Shown here piece by piece: positions 1 to 7,254 of a stretch of DNA of 18,866 nucleotides. Both the position numbers and the translations under genes were made by a program. A model generated the notes under the pieces. That model made no database searches. It was given only the letters and a program-made list of their open reading frames with translations, and was not told the DNA's origin. The stretch spans positions 1 to 18,866 of the forward strand of contig JBOGGN010000257.1 in NCBI GenBank assembly GCA_050744165.1. Reading direction: 5' to 3'. How positions within the stretch are numbered: position 1 is the first letter of the stretch; every line of letters begins with the position of its first letter. The stretch is from JBOGGN01 sp050744165. GTDB taxonomy: Bacteria; Actinomycetota; Acidimicrobiia; Acidimicrobiales; Palsa-688.

Positions 1-102
1 CTTGGCCGCGTTCGGTGAACTTGGGATCTGAAACTGTCGTGGCGGTCAGTCAGCCGCGGTCAGGTTCACGAAACGCGGCCAGGTTCACGAAACGCGGCCA
101 AG
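1..102. repeat. Imperfect inverted repeat at the left window edge, with a tandem right arm
   Basis: Bases 1-20 (CTTGGCCGCGTTCGGTGAAC) are the reverse complement of bases 83-102 except at two positions. The right arm is part of a perfect 19-bp tandem duplication, unit CAGGTTCACGAAACGCGGC, at 61-79 and 80-98. The arms could form a hairpin with a loop of about 60 bases. It could be a decayed mobile-element end, a terminator-like structure or an artefact of the sequence end. No transposase or target-site duplication is visible, so no element is claimed. Confidence 0.6.
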
Positions 103-371
103 AACGAGATCGTTCGTCCGTCGTGGAGCCTCGCAGCGGTCCGACGACGCGCTCGGCTCGCCGACCGGGGCGGATCGGGAAGGATGTGGCCCGTACCCAA
201 ACGACCGAGCGGTAGGGGTGCCAAAAAGCGATGCGTGCGGTTGGGCCCGCTGGCGGCCGGTGCGGCGGAGGCACAGATGGCCACCGCCAGCGGTTGGGTC
301 GGCAATGCGATTAGGCCCCCAACGATCAGGGACCGTGGCTCTGAAAGGCCAACCACTCGATCGTGAAGGGT
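103..371. other. Left-edge region with no supported gene
   Basis: This stretch lies downstream of folE on the minus strand. Short open frames cross it on both strands, but none has a recognisable domain or a good ribosome binding site. A minus-strand frame at 66-356 begins with a somewhat hydrophobic stretch (GGLIALPTQPLAVAICASAA) just after folE. Its body is arginine- and proline-rich, as chance frames in GC-rich DNA are. No clear T-tailed terminator hairpin follows folE. Confidence 0.5.
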
Positions 372-1082
372 TTACCGCCGGTACCCGAGGATGAAGCTCA
401 TGCCCTCCGCCCGGGTCGCTTCGCAGTCCCGGAACAAGCCACGCACCGCCGAGGTGATCGTCGTGCTCCCGGGCTTGCGAACCCCACGCATCGACATGCA
501 CAGGTGCTCGGCTTCCACCACTACCAGAACCCCTCGGGGTTCGAGGACCTTCTCGACGGTCTCCGCGATCTGGGTCGTGAGCCGCTCTTGGACCTGGGGC
601 CGGCGGGCAAAACCGTCGACCACCCGGGCCAGCTTGGAGAGCCCGGTGATGCGACCATCCTCGTTGGGGATGTAGGCGATGTGGGCGGAGCCCATCCAGG
701 GGATCAGGTGGTGCTCGCAGACGCTATAGACCCGCATGTCCTTGACCATCACCATCTCGTCGTGACCCTCCTCGAAGGTCAGGTTCAGGTGCCGGCCCGG
801 GTCCTCGCGTAGGCCGGAGAACAGCTCGGCGTACATGCGGGCCACCCGACCGGGCGTCCCGGCCAGACCTTCGCGGTCGGGGTTTTCGCCGATCGCCACG
901 AGGATCTCGCGCACCGCCCGCCGGATGCGTTCGTGGTCGAAGGGCGGGAACTCACCGCCTCCGGGCGCCAGCGCGGTCCCGTCCATGTCGACGTCCTGCC
1001 CGTCGAGCCCCACCTCGTCGTCATCGGCACCATCGAACTCGCCACGGTCCTTGCCCGGGTCCATCGAGTCGCCGCCGATCAT
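372..1082 (-). CDS. folE: GTP cyclohydrolase I
   Basis: This 236-residue protein matches GTP cyclohydrolase I, the cytoplasmic enzyme that converts GTP to 7,8-dihydroneopterin triphosphate, the first step of folate and pterin synthesis. The zinc site is visible: C122 and H125 in VYSVCEHHLIPW and C195 in EHLCMSMRG. Further family motifs are GLAGTPGRVARMY near 72-84, GLSKLARVVDGFARRPQVQE near 147-166 and the C-terminal SFILGY. The first 45 or so residues are acidic and probably disordered, and are longer than in the E. coli enzyme. The start was chosen because its ATG overlaps the ftsH stop as ATGA, a typical translational-coupling junction. A second methionine at residue 7 is an alternative start. 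It is the last gene of the minus-strand run; other folate genes would be expected further left, outside the window. Confidence 0.97.
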   Translation of the reverse strand: MIGGDSMDPGKDRGEFDGADDDEVGLDGQDVDMDGTALAPGGGEFPPFDHERIRRAVREILVAIGENPDREGLAGTPGRVARMYAELFSGLREDPGRHLNLTFEEGHDEMVMVKDMRVYSVCEHHLIPWMGSAHIAYIPNEDGRITGLSKLARVVDGFARRPQVQERLTTQIAETVEKVLEPRGVLVVVEAEHLCMSMRGVRKPGSTTITSAVRGLFRDCEATRAEGMSFILGYRR

Positions 1083-3007
1083 TCGTCCTCGGCCTGCCGA
1101 GACTCACGGAGGTGGGCTCCGCCGTGAACGGCACTGCCACCGTTGCTGCCATTGACCCCGTTGCCGGCATGGCCGTCCGGAGGCCAGCTGGGAAGCGGCC
1201 CGATGATGGCGGCCAACTCGTCGCCTTCCAGGGTTTCCTTCTCCACCAGCGCCGCCGCCAAGGTGTCGAGGGTCTCGCGGTGCAGGGTCAGGATGTCGCG
1301 GGCGCACTGGTGGGCGTCACCGATCATGCGGCGTACCTCGGCGTCGATACTGGCAGCGACCTGCTCGGAGTAGTTGGGTTCATGCCCGAAGTCGCGGCCC
1401 AAAAACACCTCACCGTTCTTGCGCCCCAACTGCTGGGGCCCGAGGAGATCGCTCATGCCGTATTCGGTGACCATGGCGCGGGCGATGCCGGTGGCCTTCT
1501 CGATGTCGTTCTCGGCCCCGGTGGTGGGGTCCTCGAAGATCAGCTCCTCCGCCGATCGGCCGCCGAGGCACATGGCCATGGAGTCCAGCAACTCGCGCCG
1601 GGTGTGGTTGTACTTGTCCTCCGGCAGGGTGAAGGTCAGGCCGAGAGACCGGCTCCGGGCGACGATAGAGACCTTGTGGATCGGGTCGGCGTGGGGCAGG
1701 ACGTGACCGACGATCACATGGCCGCTCTCGTGGTAGGCGGTGACCAGCTTGTCCTTCTCCGTCATGATCAGCGAGCGGCGCTCCGGTCCCGCGATCACCC
1801 GGTCGATGGCGCTCTCGAGCTCGGGCATTCCGATCTGCTCGCGGCTGCGCCGGGCGGCGAGAAGCGCCGCCTCGTTAAGCAGGTTGGCGAGGTCGGCGCC
1901 GGTGAAACCCGGGGTCCGCTTGGCCAGTGTCTCCAAGCTGACCTGGGGCACGAGCGGCTTGCCCTTGGCGTGGACCTCAAGAATGGCCTTGCGGCCCGCG
2001 ACGTCGGGCCGGTCGACGACGACCTGGCGGTCGAAGCGGCCCGGCCGCAAAAGTGCCGGGTCCAAGATGTCGGGCCGGTTGGTGGCCGCGATCAGGATGA
2101 CGCCACCCTTGACGTCGAAGCCGTCCATCTCGACCAGTAACTGGTTGAGTGTCTGCTCCCGCTCGTCGTGGCCGCCGCCAAGCCCGGCCCCTCGGTGGCG
2201 CCCAACGGCGTCGATCTCGTCCATGAAGATGATGGCCGGGGCGCTGGCCTTGGCCTGGTCGAACAGATCCCGGACCCGGCTGGCGCCAACGCCGACGAAC
2301 ATCTCGACGAAGTCCGATCCCGAGATCGAGAAGAACGGCACCCCCGCTTCACCGGCCACCGCCCGTGCGAGCAGCGTCTTGCCGGTGCCGGGCGGTCCGA
2401 ACAGCAGCACCCCTTTGGGGACCTTGGCCCCCATGGCCTCGAATTTGGCCGGCGCCTGCAGGAAATCCTTGATCTCCTCCAACTCGGCCACCGCCTCATC
2501 AGCCCCGGCCACGTCGGCGAAGGTCACCTTGGGCTGGTCCTTGGACACCGGGCGAGCCTTGGCCTTGCCGAACTGCATGACCTTGCCGCCCCCGCCCTGC
2601 ATGCTGTTGAGGATGAAAATGAAGCCGCCGAATAGGAGGAGGATCGGCCCGAAGTTGTCGAGCAAGGTGATCCACACCGACTCCGACGCGTGCTTGACCG
2701 AAACGGTGCCGACGTGCTTGTCGAGCAGCGACTGGGTGATCGTCTCGGTGTACCGGTCCGGGTAGGTGACGTCGTACTGCTTGCCGTTGTTGTGGCCTCC
2801 GGTGCCCTTCAGCCGCCCCGAGACGTCGTCCGACCCGTCGTGGATTGTGGCCGTAGCCACCTGGCCGCTGTTCACCTTCTGCTCGAACTGCTGCAAGGTG
2901 AGGTGGTCGATGCTCGGACCGGGCCGGAAAAGGGACCAGCCGATCAGCAGCAGCAACACCGCGGCCAGCGCGATGTAGAAGACCGGCATGCGCAGGACCT
3001 TTTTCAT
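1079..3007 (-). CDS. ftsH: ATP-dependent zinc metalloprotease FtsH
   Basis: This 642-residue protein is a membrane-anchored AAA+ protease that degrades misfolded membrane proteins and short-lived regulators. The order is a transmembrane segment at about 8-27, a small extracytoplasmic domain, a second transmembrane segment at about 115-134, the AAA+ module and the peptidase. Walker A is GPPGTGKT at 204-211, Walker B is IIFMDEID at 259-266, and the second region of homology with ATNRPDILDPALLRPGRFDR lies at about 308-327. The zinc-binding HESGH is at 426-430. The open frame continues upstream, but the ATG of MKKVLRMP is chosen because the membrane segment follows at once and the upstream part runs into hpt in a shifted frame. 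The tail after about 605 is Gly/Asn/His-rich and probably disordered. The hpt stop is 52 bases upstream; the FtsH stop overlaps the folE start by four bases. Confidence 0.97.
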   Translation of the reverse strand: MKKVLRMPVFYIALAAVLLLLIGWSLFRPGPSIDHLTLQQFEQKVNSGQVATATIHDGSDDVSGRLKGTGGHNNGKQYDVTYPDRYTETITQSLLDKHVGTVSVKHASESVWITLLDNFGPILLLFGGFIFILNSMQGGGGKVMQFGKAKARPVSKDQPKVTFADVAGADEAVAELEEIKDFLQAPAKFEAMGAKVPKGVLLFGPPGTGKTLLARAVAGEAGVPFFSISGSDFVEMFVGVGASRVRDLFDQAKASAPAIIFMDEIDAVGRHRGAGLGGGHDEREQTLNQLLVEMDGFDVKGGVILIAATNRPDILDPALLRPGRFDRQVVVDRPDVAGRKAILEVHAKGKPLVPQVSLETLAKRTPGFTGADLANLLNEAALLAARRSREQIGMPELESAIDRVIAGPERRSLIMTEKDKLVTAYHESGHVIVGHVLPHADPIHKVSIVARSRSLGLTFTLPEDKYNHTRRELLDSMAMCLGGRSAEELIFEDPTTGAENDIEKATGIARAMVTEYGMSDLLGPQQLGRKNGEVFLGRDFGHEPNYSEQVAASIDAEVRRMIGDAHQCARDILTLHRETLDTLAAALVEKETLEGDELAAIIGPLPSWPPDGHAGNGVNGSNGGSAVHGGAHLRESRQAEDE

Positions 3008-3059
3008 ACCGGCGCCAGGGTACAGGCGAAAGAAAGTTGTCCCTTGGCGCTCTCCGAGC

Positions 3060-3605
3060 TCATGTTGGGGCGCCCGAGCCTTGATAGAGACAGATGTAGG
3101 GCAGGTTGCGGTAGCGCTCGGCGGCGTCGAGCCCGTACCCGACGACGAAGTCCGGCGGAATCCGGAAGCCCACGTAGGCCAGGTCGGAGTCCACCCGCTG
3201 GCTCTCCTGCTTGACCAAGAGGGCGCAAACGTCGAGGCTTCGCGGGTTGCGGGCCAGCAGGTTCTTGCGCAGGTACGACAGCGTGAGCCCCGAGTCCACG
3301 ATGTCCTCGACGACCAGGACCGCTCGATCGGTGAGGTCCAGATCCAGGTCCTTAACGATCCGCACCACGCCACTGGTGCGCGTCGCCCGCCCGTAGGATG
3401 CCACGGCCATGAAGTCGAACTCCACCGGCAGGTCGATGGCCCGGGCCAGGTCGCTCATGAAGACGAACGCCCCCTTGAGCACGCCCACCAGGAGCGGCAC
3501 TCGGCCGTGGAAGTCCACCGTGATCTGGCGGCCCAACTCCTTCACCCGGGCCTGGAGGGTGTCTTCGTCGATGATGACCTTGCCCAGCGCCGGGTCGTTG
3601 CCCAC
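3060..3605 (-). CDS. hpt: Hypoxanthine phosphoribosyltransferase
   Basis: This 181-residue cytoplasmic purine-salvage enzyme joins hypoxanthine or guanine to PRPP to give IMP or GMP. The PRPP-binding motif VLVVEDIVDSGLTLSYL and the upstream VPLLVGVLKGAFVFMSDLAR are typical of the family, as is the C-terminal PPDFVVGYGLD. Length is normal. The start is GTG, six bases after the tilS stop; no strong Shine-Dalgarno sequence precedes it, so translation may depend on coupling to tilS. The order tilS-hpt-ftsH-folE is a well-known actinobacterial arrangement and supports the call. Confidence 0.96.
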   Translation of the reverse strand: MGNDPALGKVIIDEDTLQARVKELGRQITVDFHGRVPLLVGVLKGAFVFMSDLARAIDLPVEFDFMAVASYGRATRTSGVVRIVKDLDLDLTDRAVLVVEDIVDSGLTLSYLRKNLLARNPRSLDVCALLVKQESQRVDSDLAYVGFRIPPDFVVGYGLDAAERYRNLPYICLYQGSGAPT

Positions 3606-3611
3606 GTGCGG

Positions 3612-4673
3612 TCACGGTAGCCGCGGGCTGGGGCGGGCCCCGTCGGGGTCGAAGGCGGCTGTCAACCGGTTGCCGGCCCCGAGCCAGGACCGTTCCGATC
3701 GGGTCCCCCGACTGACGAACAGTCGTCCCCGGGACCGAGACACCCGGCGTCCCCCAGACAGCTCGCAGGCCACGACCTCGCCACGGATCACCGCCAGCAC
3801 CCGTTCGACCTCGCCGAAGGAGGGAGGGTGCTGGTCACCGTCGACCGGCACGGCGCGCAACCACTCGCGGATCGCCCGACGAGCCAATGCTGGCGCCGCC
3901 CCCGCGAGGGCTCGGGCGTCGGTGGGATCGAGCGACGCCGCAAGCGAGTCCAAAAAGGCCGCCTCCTCTCCGAGCAGTGAGGCCTGGCGGGTCAGGACGG
4001 GAACGGGGTCCCGCCCGGAAACCGACGCCAAAAGCGGGAGGAGTTCGTGACGGACCCGGTTGCGCACGAAGCGCGGGTCGGCATTCGACGGGTCCTCTAC
4101 GGGCAGCAGGCCGGCCGACTCGCACACCGCACGGGTCTCGGCCCGCCGTAACCCCAGCAACGGCCGCATCACACGCTCCGCTCCCGGCGCGGACCCCTGC
4201 CCCGGACCCCACTCGGACGCCCGCATCGGGCTCAGCCCGTCGAGGCCGGCCCCCCGCAGCAGGTTGACCAGCATGGTCTCGGCCAGATCATCGGCGGTGT
4301 GCCCCGTGAGCACCCCCGCCGGCAAGGCGGCGTAGCGCGCGAAGCGGGCCCGGGCCTCGAGGTTGGGCCCAGCCCCCACCGACACCGCGACCGACGTGAA
4401 CGAGGCGCCGAACGACGACGCCGCGGCGGCTACTACCTTTGCCTCCGACGCCGACTCAGGACGCAGGCCGTGGTCGACGTGGATCGCGGTCACCTCGAGG
4501 TCGGCGGCCACCGCCAAGACCAGCAACGCCAGCGAATCGGCGCCGCCCGAGACGGCGCACGCCACCGGCGTCCCAGGCGGCGGGAAACGACACCGCGCCA
4601 ACAGCGCCCTGATGTCCGCGGCACAGTTCGGCGGTAGCGACGGACCGGCCCGGCGAGCCGCCCCCGCGGTCAC
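3612..4673 (-). CDS. tilS: tRNA(Ile)-lysidine synthetase TilS
   Basis: This 353-residue N-type ATP pyrophosphatase attaches lysine to C34 of the CAU-anticodon tRNA(Ile), so that it reads AUA instead of AUG. The PP-loop AVSGGADSLALLVLA begins near residue 40, with SGGADS at 42-47. VTAIHVDHGLRPES and LTGHTADDLAETMLVNLLRG follow, the two other signatures of TilS. The C-terminal part is shorter than in E. coli, which is usual in actinobacteria. The start is a GTG, 26 bases after the stop of the zincin-like gene. hpt follows immediately downstream. Confidence 0.95.
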   Translation of the reverse strand: MTAGAARRAGPSLPPNCAADIRALLARCRFPPPGTPVACAVSGGADSLALLVLAVAADLEVTAIHVDHGLRPESASEAKVVAAAASSFGASFTSVAVSVGAGPNLEARARFARYAALPAGVLTGHTADDLAETMLVNLLRGAGLDGLSPMRASEWGPGQGSAPGAERVMRPLLGLRRAETRAVCESAGLLPVEDPSNADPRFVRNRVRHELLPLLASVSGRDPVPVLTRQASLLGEEAAFLDSLAASLDPTDARALAGAAPALARRAIREWLRAVPVDGDQHPPSFGEVERVLAVIRGEVVACELSGGRRVSRSRGRLFVSRGTRSERSWLGAGNRLTAAFDPDGARPSPRLP

Positions 4674-4699
4674 CGGCTGAGGCTCCGTGTCAGTCAGGG

Positions 4700-5857
4700 T
4701 CAGGTGGGCGACACCGACGTGGGCGACACCGACGTGGGCGACACCGACGACGACGACGCCGCCGGCAGCTGCCGAGGATCGCCCCGCTTAATACGGGCGA
4801 TCAAGTCGGTCGGAGTCCGGATCTCGGGCAGGTCGGGGAGCCATTCCGGACCCTGCCACGCCTTATTGAGGAACTCCCGCCCCTCCGTGGTCTCGACCGC
4901 CTGAATGAACTCCTCCCCCTGCTGGTACTGCTTCATCTTGGCGTCGAGTCCGATCAGCGTGCTCATGATCTTCATGAGGCCCTTCTGCTGGCGGCGCATC
5001 CGGAGCACCCGACTGAAACGCTCGGCCGATGGGATGCGGTCGGCGCCCGCCCGGTCCATGGTCACATCGCCGTGGCCTTCGAGCAGGCTCATCAGGCCAC
5101 CGATCTGCTGGATGCCCTCGTACTGCTCGGGACCGGCCAGAAGCGTCACCAGGCCGCCGTCGTCGAGGGGGTTGTGGCCCTGGCGGACCTGTTCGGTGGC
5201 CCGCTTCAGGGCCTCGACGAACCGGCGGGGGTCGGGTTCCACCCCCGAGAGGGTGTTTTCCACCAACGAGAGGAAGTAAGGCCGCATCCAGGGGATAGCG
5301 GTGAACTGCATGCGGTGGGTCACCTCGTGCAGCGCCAGCCACAGCCGGAACTCACGGGGCGGGAAGGCGAAGCGCTTTTCGAGCGCAATCACATTGGGTC
5401 CCACGTAGTACACGATGTCCTGCTCGTCGGGGTTCTCGTCCTCGATAATCAGCTGGTCGTACTGGCCGAGGACTCGGGTGCTCATCCACCCGAGTAGCAA
5501 CCCCACTTGGGTCCCGGCCACGCTGCGCCCGACCCGAGCGACGGGGATAGGCAGTGGGCCAAGGTTGGTCGGCTGGTCGAGTGCCGCCTCCAACTTGCGG
5601 GTGAGCGGCCGGAGGAGCCGCTGAAACGACTTGACGTTGGCGTGGACCCAGCCGGCCCGATCGGTGACCCGAGCCCGGGCCGGACCAGCCGCCGATTTGA
5701 ATCCCGTCTCTTGCTCGACGAGGGCCTCGGCCTCCTGCGTTAACTCAGAGAAGTCGGGTTCAAGGGTTCGATAGAGGTAGGACTGCTCCAAAGCTTCGTG
5801 GCCGCCAACGCGGACAGCGACTCGTTCCGCGAGGTCCCACGCGACCGGTTCGGTCAT
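4700..5857 (-). CDS. Zincin-like metallopeptidase, actinobacterial F420-biosynthesis-associated family
   Basis: This 385-residue protein contains HEVTH at 177-181, an HEXXH zinc site in an alpha-helical context (LWLALHEVTHRMQF). A conserved-looking stretch LLEGHGDVTMDRAG downstream may supply a further ligand. It resembles the zinc-dependent metalloprotease family that is widespread in actinobacteria next to tilS and hpt, often annotated as coenzyme F420-biosynthesis associated from phylogenetic co-occurrence. Its substrate is unknown. No signal peptide is visible. The last 14 residues are a repeat of VSPTS, encoded by three copies of a 15-bp unit, so the extreme C terminus probably carries no catalytic function. 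The start ATG lies four bases after the stop of the preceding small membrane gene. Confidence 0.85.
   Translation of the reverse strand: MTEPVAWDLAERVAVRVGGHEALEQSYLYRTLEPDFSELTQEAEALVEQETGFKSAAGPARARVTDRAGWVHANVKSFQRLLRPLTRKLEAALDQPTNLGPLPIPVARVGRSVAGTQVGLLLGWMSTRVLGQYDQLIIEDENPDEQDIVYYVGPNVIALEKRFAFPPREFRLWLALHEVTHRMQFTAIPWMRPYFLSLVENTLSGVEPDPRRFVEALKRATEQVRQGHNPLDDGGLVTLLAGPEQYEGIQQIGGLMSLLEGHGDVTMDRAGADRIPSAERFSRVLRMRRQQKGLMKIMSTLIGLDAKMKQYQQGEEFIQAVETTEGREFLNKAWQGPEWLPDLPEIRTPTDLIARIKRGDPRQLPAASSSSVSPTSVSPTSVSPT
4704..4748. repeat. Three perfect tandem copies of a 15-bp unit at the end of the zincin-like gene
   Basis: The plus-strand unit GTGGGCGACACCGAC is repeated exactly at 4704-4718, 4719-4733 and 4734-4748, and is followed by a short GAC run. 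The unit is a multiple of three and encodes the VSPTS repeat in the minus-strand gene, so copy-number change would keep the frame. Confidence 0.9.
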
Positions 5858-5861
5858 CGGG

Positions 5862-5993
5862 CTACTGCTTCGGGTGCTTCAGGCTGACGACCTTGACCAA
5901 GTAGGCGACGCCAAGACCGATGATCATCAGCAGGACCGGAACGAAGATGAAGAAGGAGATCCAATAGGTCCAAACCTCACTCGACAGGAGCAT
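5862..5993 (-). CDS. Small single-pass membrane protein, unknown function
   Basis: This short gene encodes 43 residues starting MLLSSEVWTYWISFF. One hydrophobic helix (about residues 9-35, with FVPVLLMIIGLGVAYLV) is followed by a basic tail ending in KHPKQ, which predicts one transmembrane segment with the C terminus inside. The frame stays open further upstream, but that part is polar and crosses the repeat at 6026-6055, so the ATG at 5993 is preferred. It lies four bases upstream of the zincin-like gene, so the two are probably cotranscribed. No family is recognised. Confidence 0.6.
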   Translation of the reverse strand: MLLSSEVWTYWISFFIFVPVLLMIIGLGVAYLVKVVSLKHPKQ

Positions 5994-6025
5994 GGTGCGA
6001 TCGTATCGCCACGTCCTGACTGCCA

Positions 6026-6055
6026 CCCTCATTGAGGTGGCCCTCATTGAGGTGG
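6026..6055. repeat. Perfect 15-bp direct repeat able to form hairpins
   Basis: CCCTCATTGAGGTGG occurs at 6026-6040 and again at 6041-6055. Each copy contains CCTCA-T-TGAGG, so each can fold on itself, and the outer flanks TGCCACC and GGTGGCA can pair across the whole block. It lies between the small zinc-finger-like gene and the small membrane gene. It could be a weak transcript-processing or attenuation site. No T run follows on the minus strand, so a classical terminator is not supported. Confidence 0.7.
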
Positions 6056-6064
6056 CAGGGACGC

Positions 6065-6253
6065 TCAGGCGATCTTGCGACCCCGGGTACGGGGTACCGC
6101 CATCGGCTCGTGCTGGTAGCAGTACTTCCCGTTGTTGTAGATCGAAAGGCGGGTCGTGCAGCCCGACTCGCGGCACACCCGGCCTTTGGCGAAGGCCCGC
6201 GACGGCCGCTCGTTCCCTGCCAGTGCATGCCCTCCCAGTGAACGGTCGCTCAT
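6065..6253 (-). CDS. Small putative zinc-binding protein
   Basis: This 62-residue protein starts MSDRSLGGHA. C27, C32, C45 and H48 (CRESGCTTRLSIYNNGKYCYQH) form a C-x4-C-x12-C-x2-H pattern that could bind one zinc ion, followed by a basic tail (PRTRGRKIA). The ATG at 6253 is chosen because AGGA sits at a good distance upstream; an upstream ATG at 6304 would overlap rsrA by 23 bases. It follows rsrA on the same strand and may belong to the sigR operon. Its function is unknown. The pattern suggests a small nucleic-acid- or protein-binding module, but this is inference from Cys/His spacing only. Confidence 0.7.
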   Translation of the reverse strand: MSDRSLGGHALAGNERPSRAFAKGRVCRESGCTTRLSIYNNGKYCYQHEPMAVPRTRGRKIA

Positions 6254-6281
6254 ATACTTCCTAACGCTCTCGGTACCTGGC

Positions 6282-6593
6282 TCATTCCCACCGGTATTCG
6301 CCACGGGTGGGCATGCCGGATTGTTCGAGGGCCTTCCAAACCCGCTCTTTCAGCGAATCGGGAACGACGTCGCGACACTTGCGGGCGATGACGATCCGTA
6401 GCTCCATCTCGAAGTCGAAGGCGTCCAGGCACGGCGAGCATGCCGCCAGGTGCTGAGCGATCTGTTCGCGCCGGAGGGCGGTCAGCTCACCGTCGAGGAA
6501 GTGGTACAGCCGTCGGATGGCGTCTTCGCACTCGCCGTCATCGTGGTCAGCGCCACCCCCGCAGCCTCCGAATTGATCGTCATGGTCATCCAT
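6282..6593 (-). CDS. rsrA: Zinc-containing anti-sigma factor, RsrA-like
   Basis: This 103-residue protein has the ZAS anti-sigma signature HxxxCxxC at H48, C52 and C55 (QHLAACSPCLDAF), with an upstream cysteine C22 in GECEDAIRRLYHFLDGEL. In RsrA of Streptomyces these residues bind zinc and form a disulfide under thiol stress, releasing SigR. The acidic N terminus with C11 is an additional feature. The gene starts seven bases after the sigR stop, the usual arrangement of a sigma factor with its antagonist. It probably holds the SigR-like protein inactive in the reduced cytoplasm. Confidence 0.92.
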   Translation of the reverse strand: MDDHDDQFGGCGGGADHDDGECEDAIRRLYHFLDGELTALRREQIAQHLAACSPCLDAFDFEMELRIVIARKCRDVVPDSLKERVWKALEQSGMPTRGEYRWE

Positions 6594-6600
6594 CAGCGCC

Positions 6601-7245
6601 TCAACCGTGTACCTCGGGCACCGGAGCCACTAGGCCCCGCTGCAACCCGAAGTCAAACAACGCCTTCTGTAGCGCCTTTCTTCCACGATGGAGCCGGCTC
6701 ATCACCGTTCCGATCGGAATGTCCAGGATCTCCGCTATGTCCTTGTAGCTGAAACCCTCTACATCGGCGAGCAACACCGCCATGCGGAACTGCTCGGGGA
6801 GCGACTCGACCGCGTCCTTGACGTCAGCTTCGGTGAAGTGCTCCAGCACCTCGTCCTCGGCGCTGCGGCCCGCGGCCACCGCCTCCAGCCCGCCCATGCG
6901 CCGATACAAGTAAAGGTCCTCGACATCGTCGAGTTCGGTCTGCTCGGGCCGGCGCTTGCGCGAGCGGTAGGAGTTGATGAAGGTGTTCGTGAGGATCTTG
7001 TAGAGCCACGCCTTGATGTTGGTCCCTTGCTGGAACGTGGCGAACGCCCGGTACGCCTTGAGATAGGTCTCCTGGACGAGATCTTCGGCGTCGGAGGGGT
7101 TGCGGGTCATGCGCAGGGCCGCCGTGTACAGCGACCCCATGTGGGGCATGGCGAGATCCGCAAAGCCCGACCGGCGATCAGGTTCCGCCGCCGGGTCGGC
7201 GGTTTGGCCCGGTGCTCGGGGGTGCGGGCTCGCCTGGTCGGCCAT
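6601..7245 (-). CDS. sigR: ECF RNA polymerase sigma factor, SigR/SigH type
   Basis: This 214-residue ECF sigma factor has region 2 at about 30-98 (SLYTAALRMTRNPSDAEDLV, then AWLYKILTNTFINSYR) and region 4 at about 145-195, with the helix-turn-helix SYKDIAEILDIPIGTVMSRL. The sequence closely resembles SigR of Streptomyces and SigH of mycobacteria, which direct the thiol-oxidative stress response including thioredoxin and mycothiol genes. RsrA next door supports this. An AGGG lies seven bases before the ATG. The glycosyltransferase stop is only nine bases upstream, so sigR may be read from the accessory operon as well as from its own promoter. I could not find a clear GGAAT/GTT autoregulatory promoter in the last 100 bases upstream. 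Confidence 0.95.
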   Translation of the reverse strand: MADQASPHPRAPGQTADPAAEPDRRSGFADLAMPHMGSLYTAALRMTRNPSDAEDLVQETYLKAYRAFATFQQGTNIKAWLYKILTNTFINSYRSRKRRPEQTELDDVEDLYLYRRMGGLEAVAAGRSAEDEVLEHFTEADVKDAVESLPEQFRMAVLLADVEGFSYKDIAEILDIPIGTVMSRLHRGRKALQKALFDFGLQRGLVAPVPEVHG

Positions 7246-7254
7246 AAACAGACC

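Noticed and set aside
1..102. Insertion sequence end
   Set aside because: No transposase gene or target duplication is visible; only the inverted repeat itself can be supported.
66..356. Minus-strand open frame after folE with a hydrophobic start
   Set aside because: No recognisable domain, no good ribosome binding site, and an arginine/proline-rich body typical of chance frames in GC-rich DNA. Kept as a possibility only in the note on the left-edge region.
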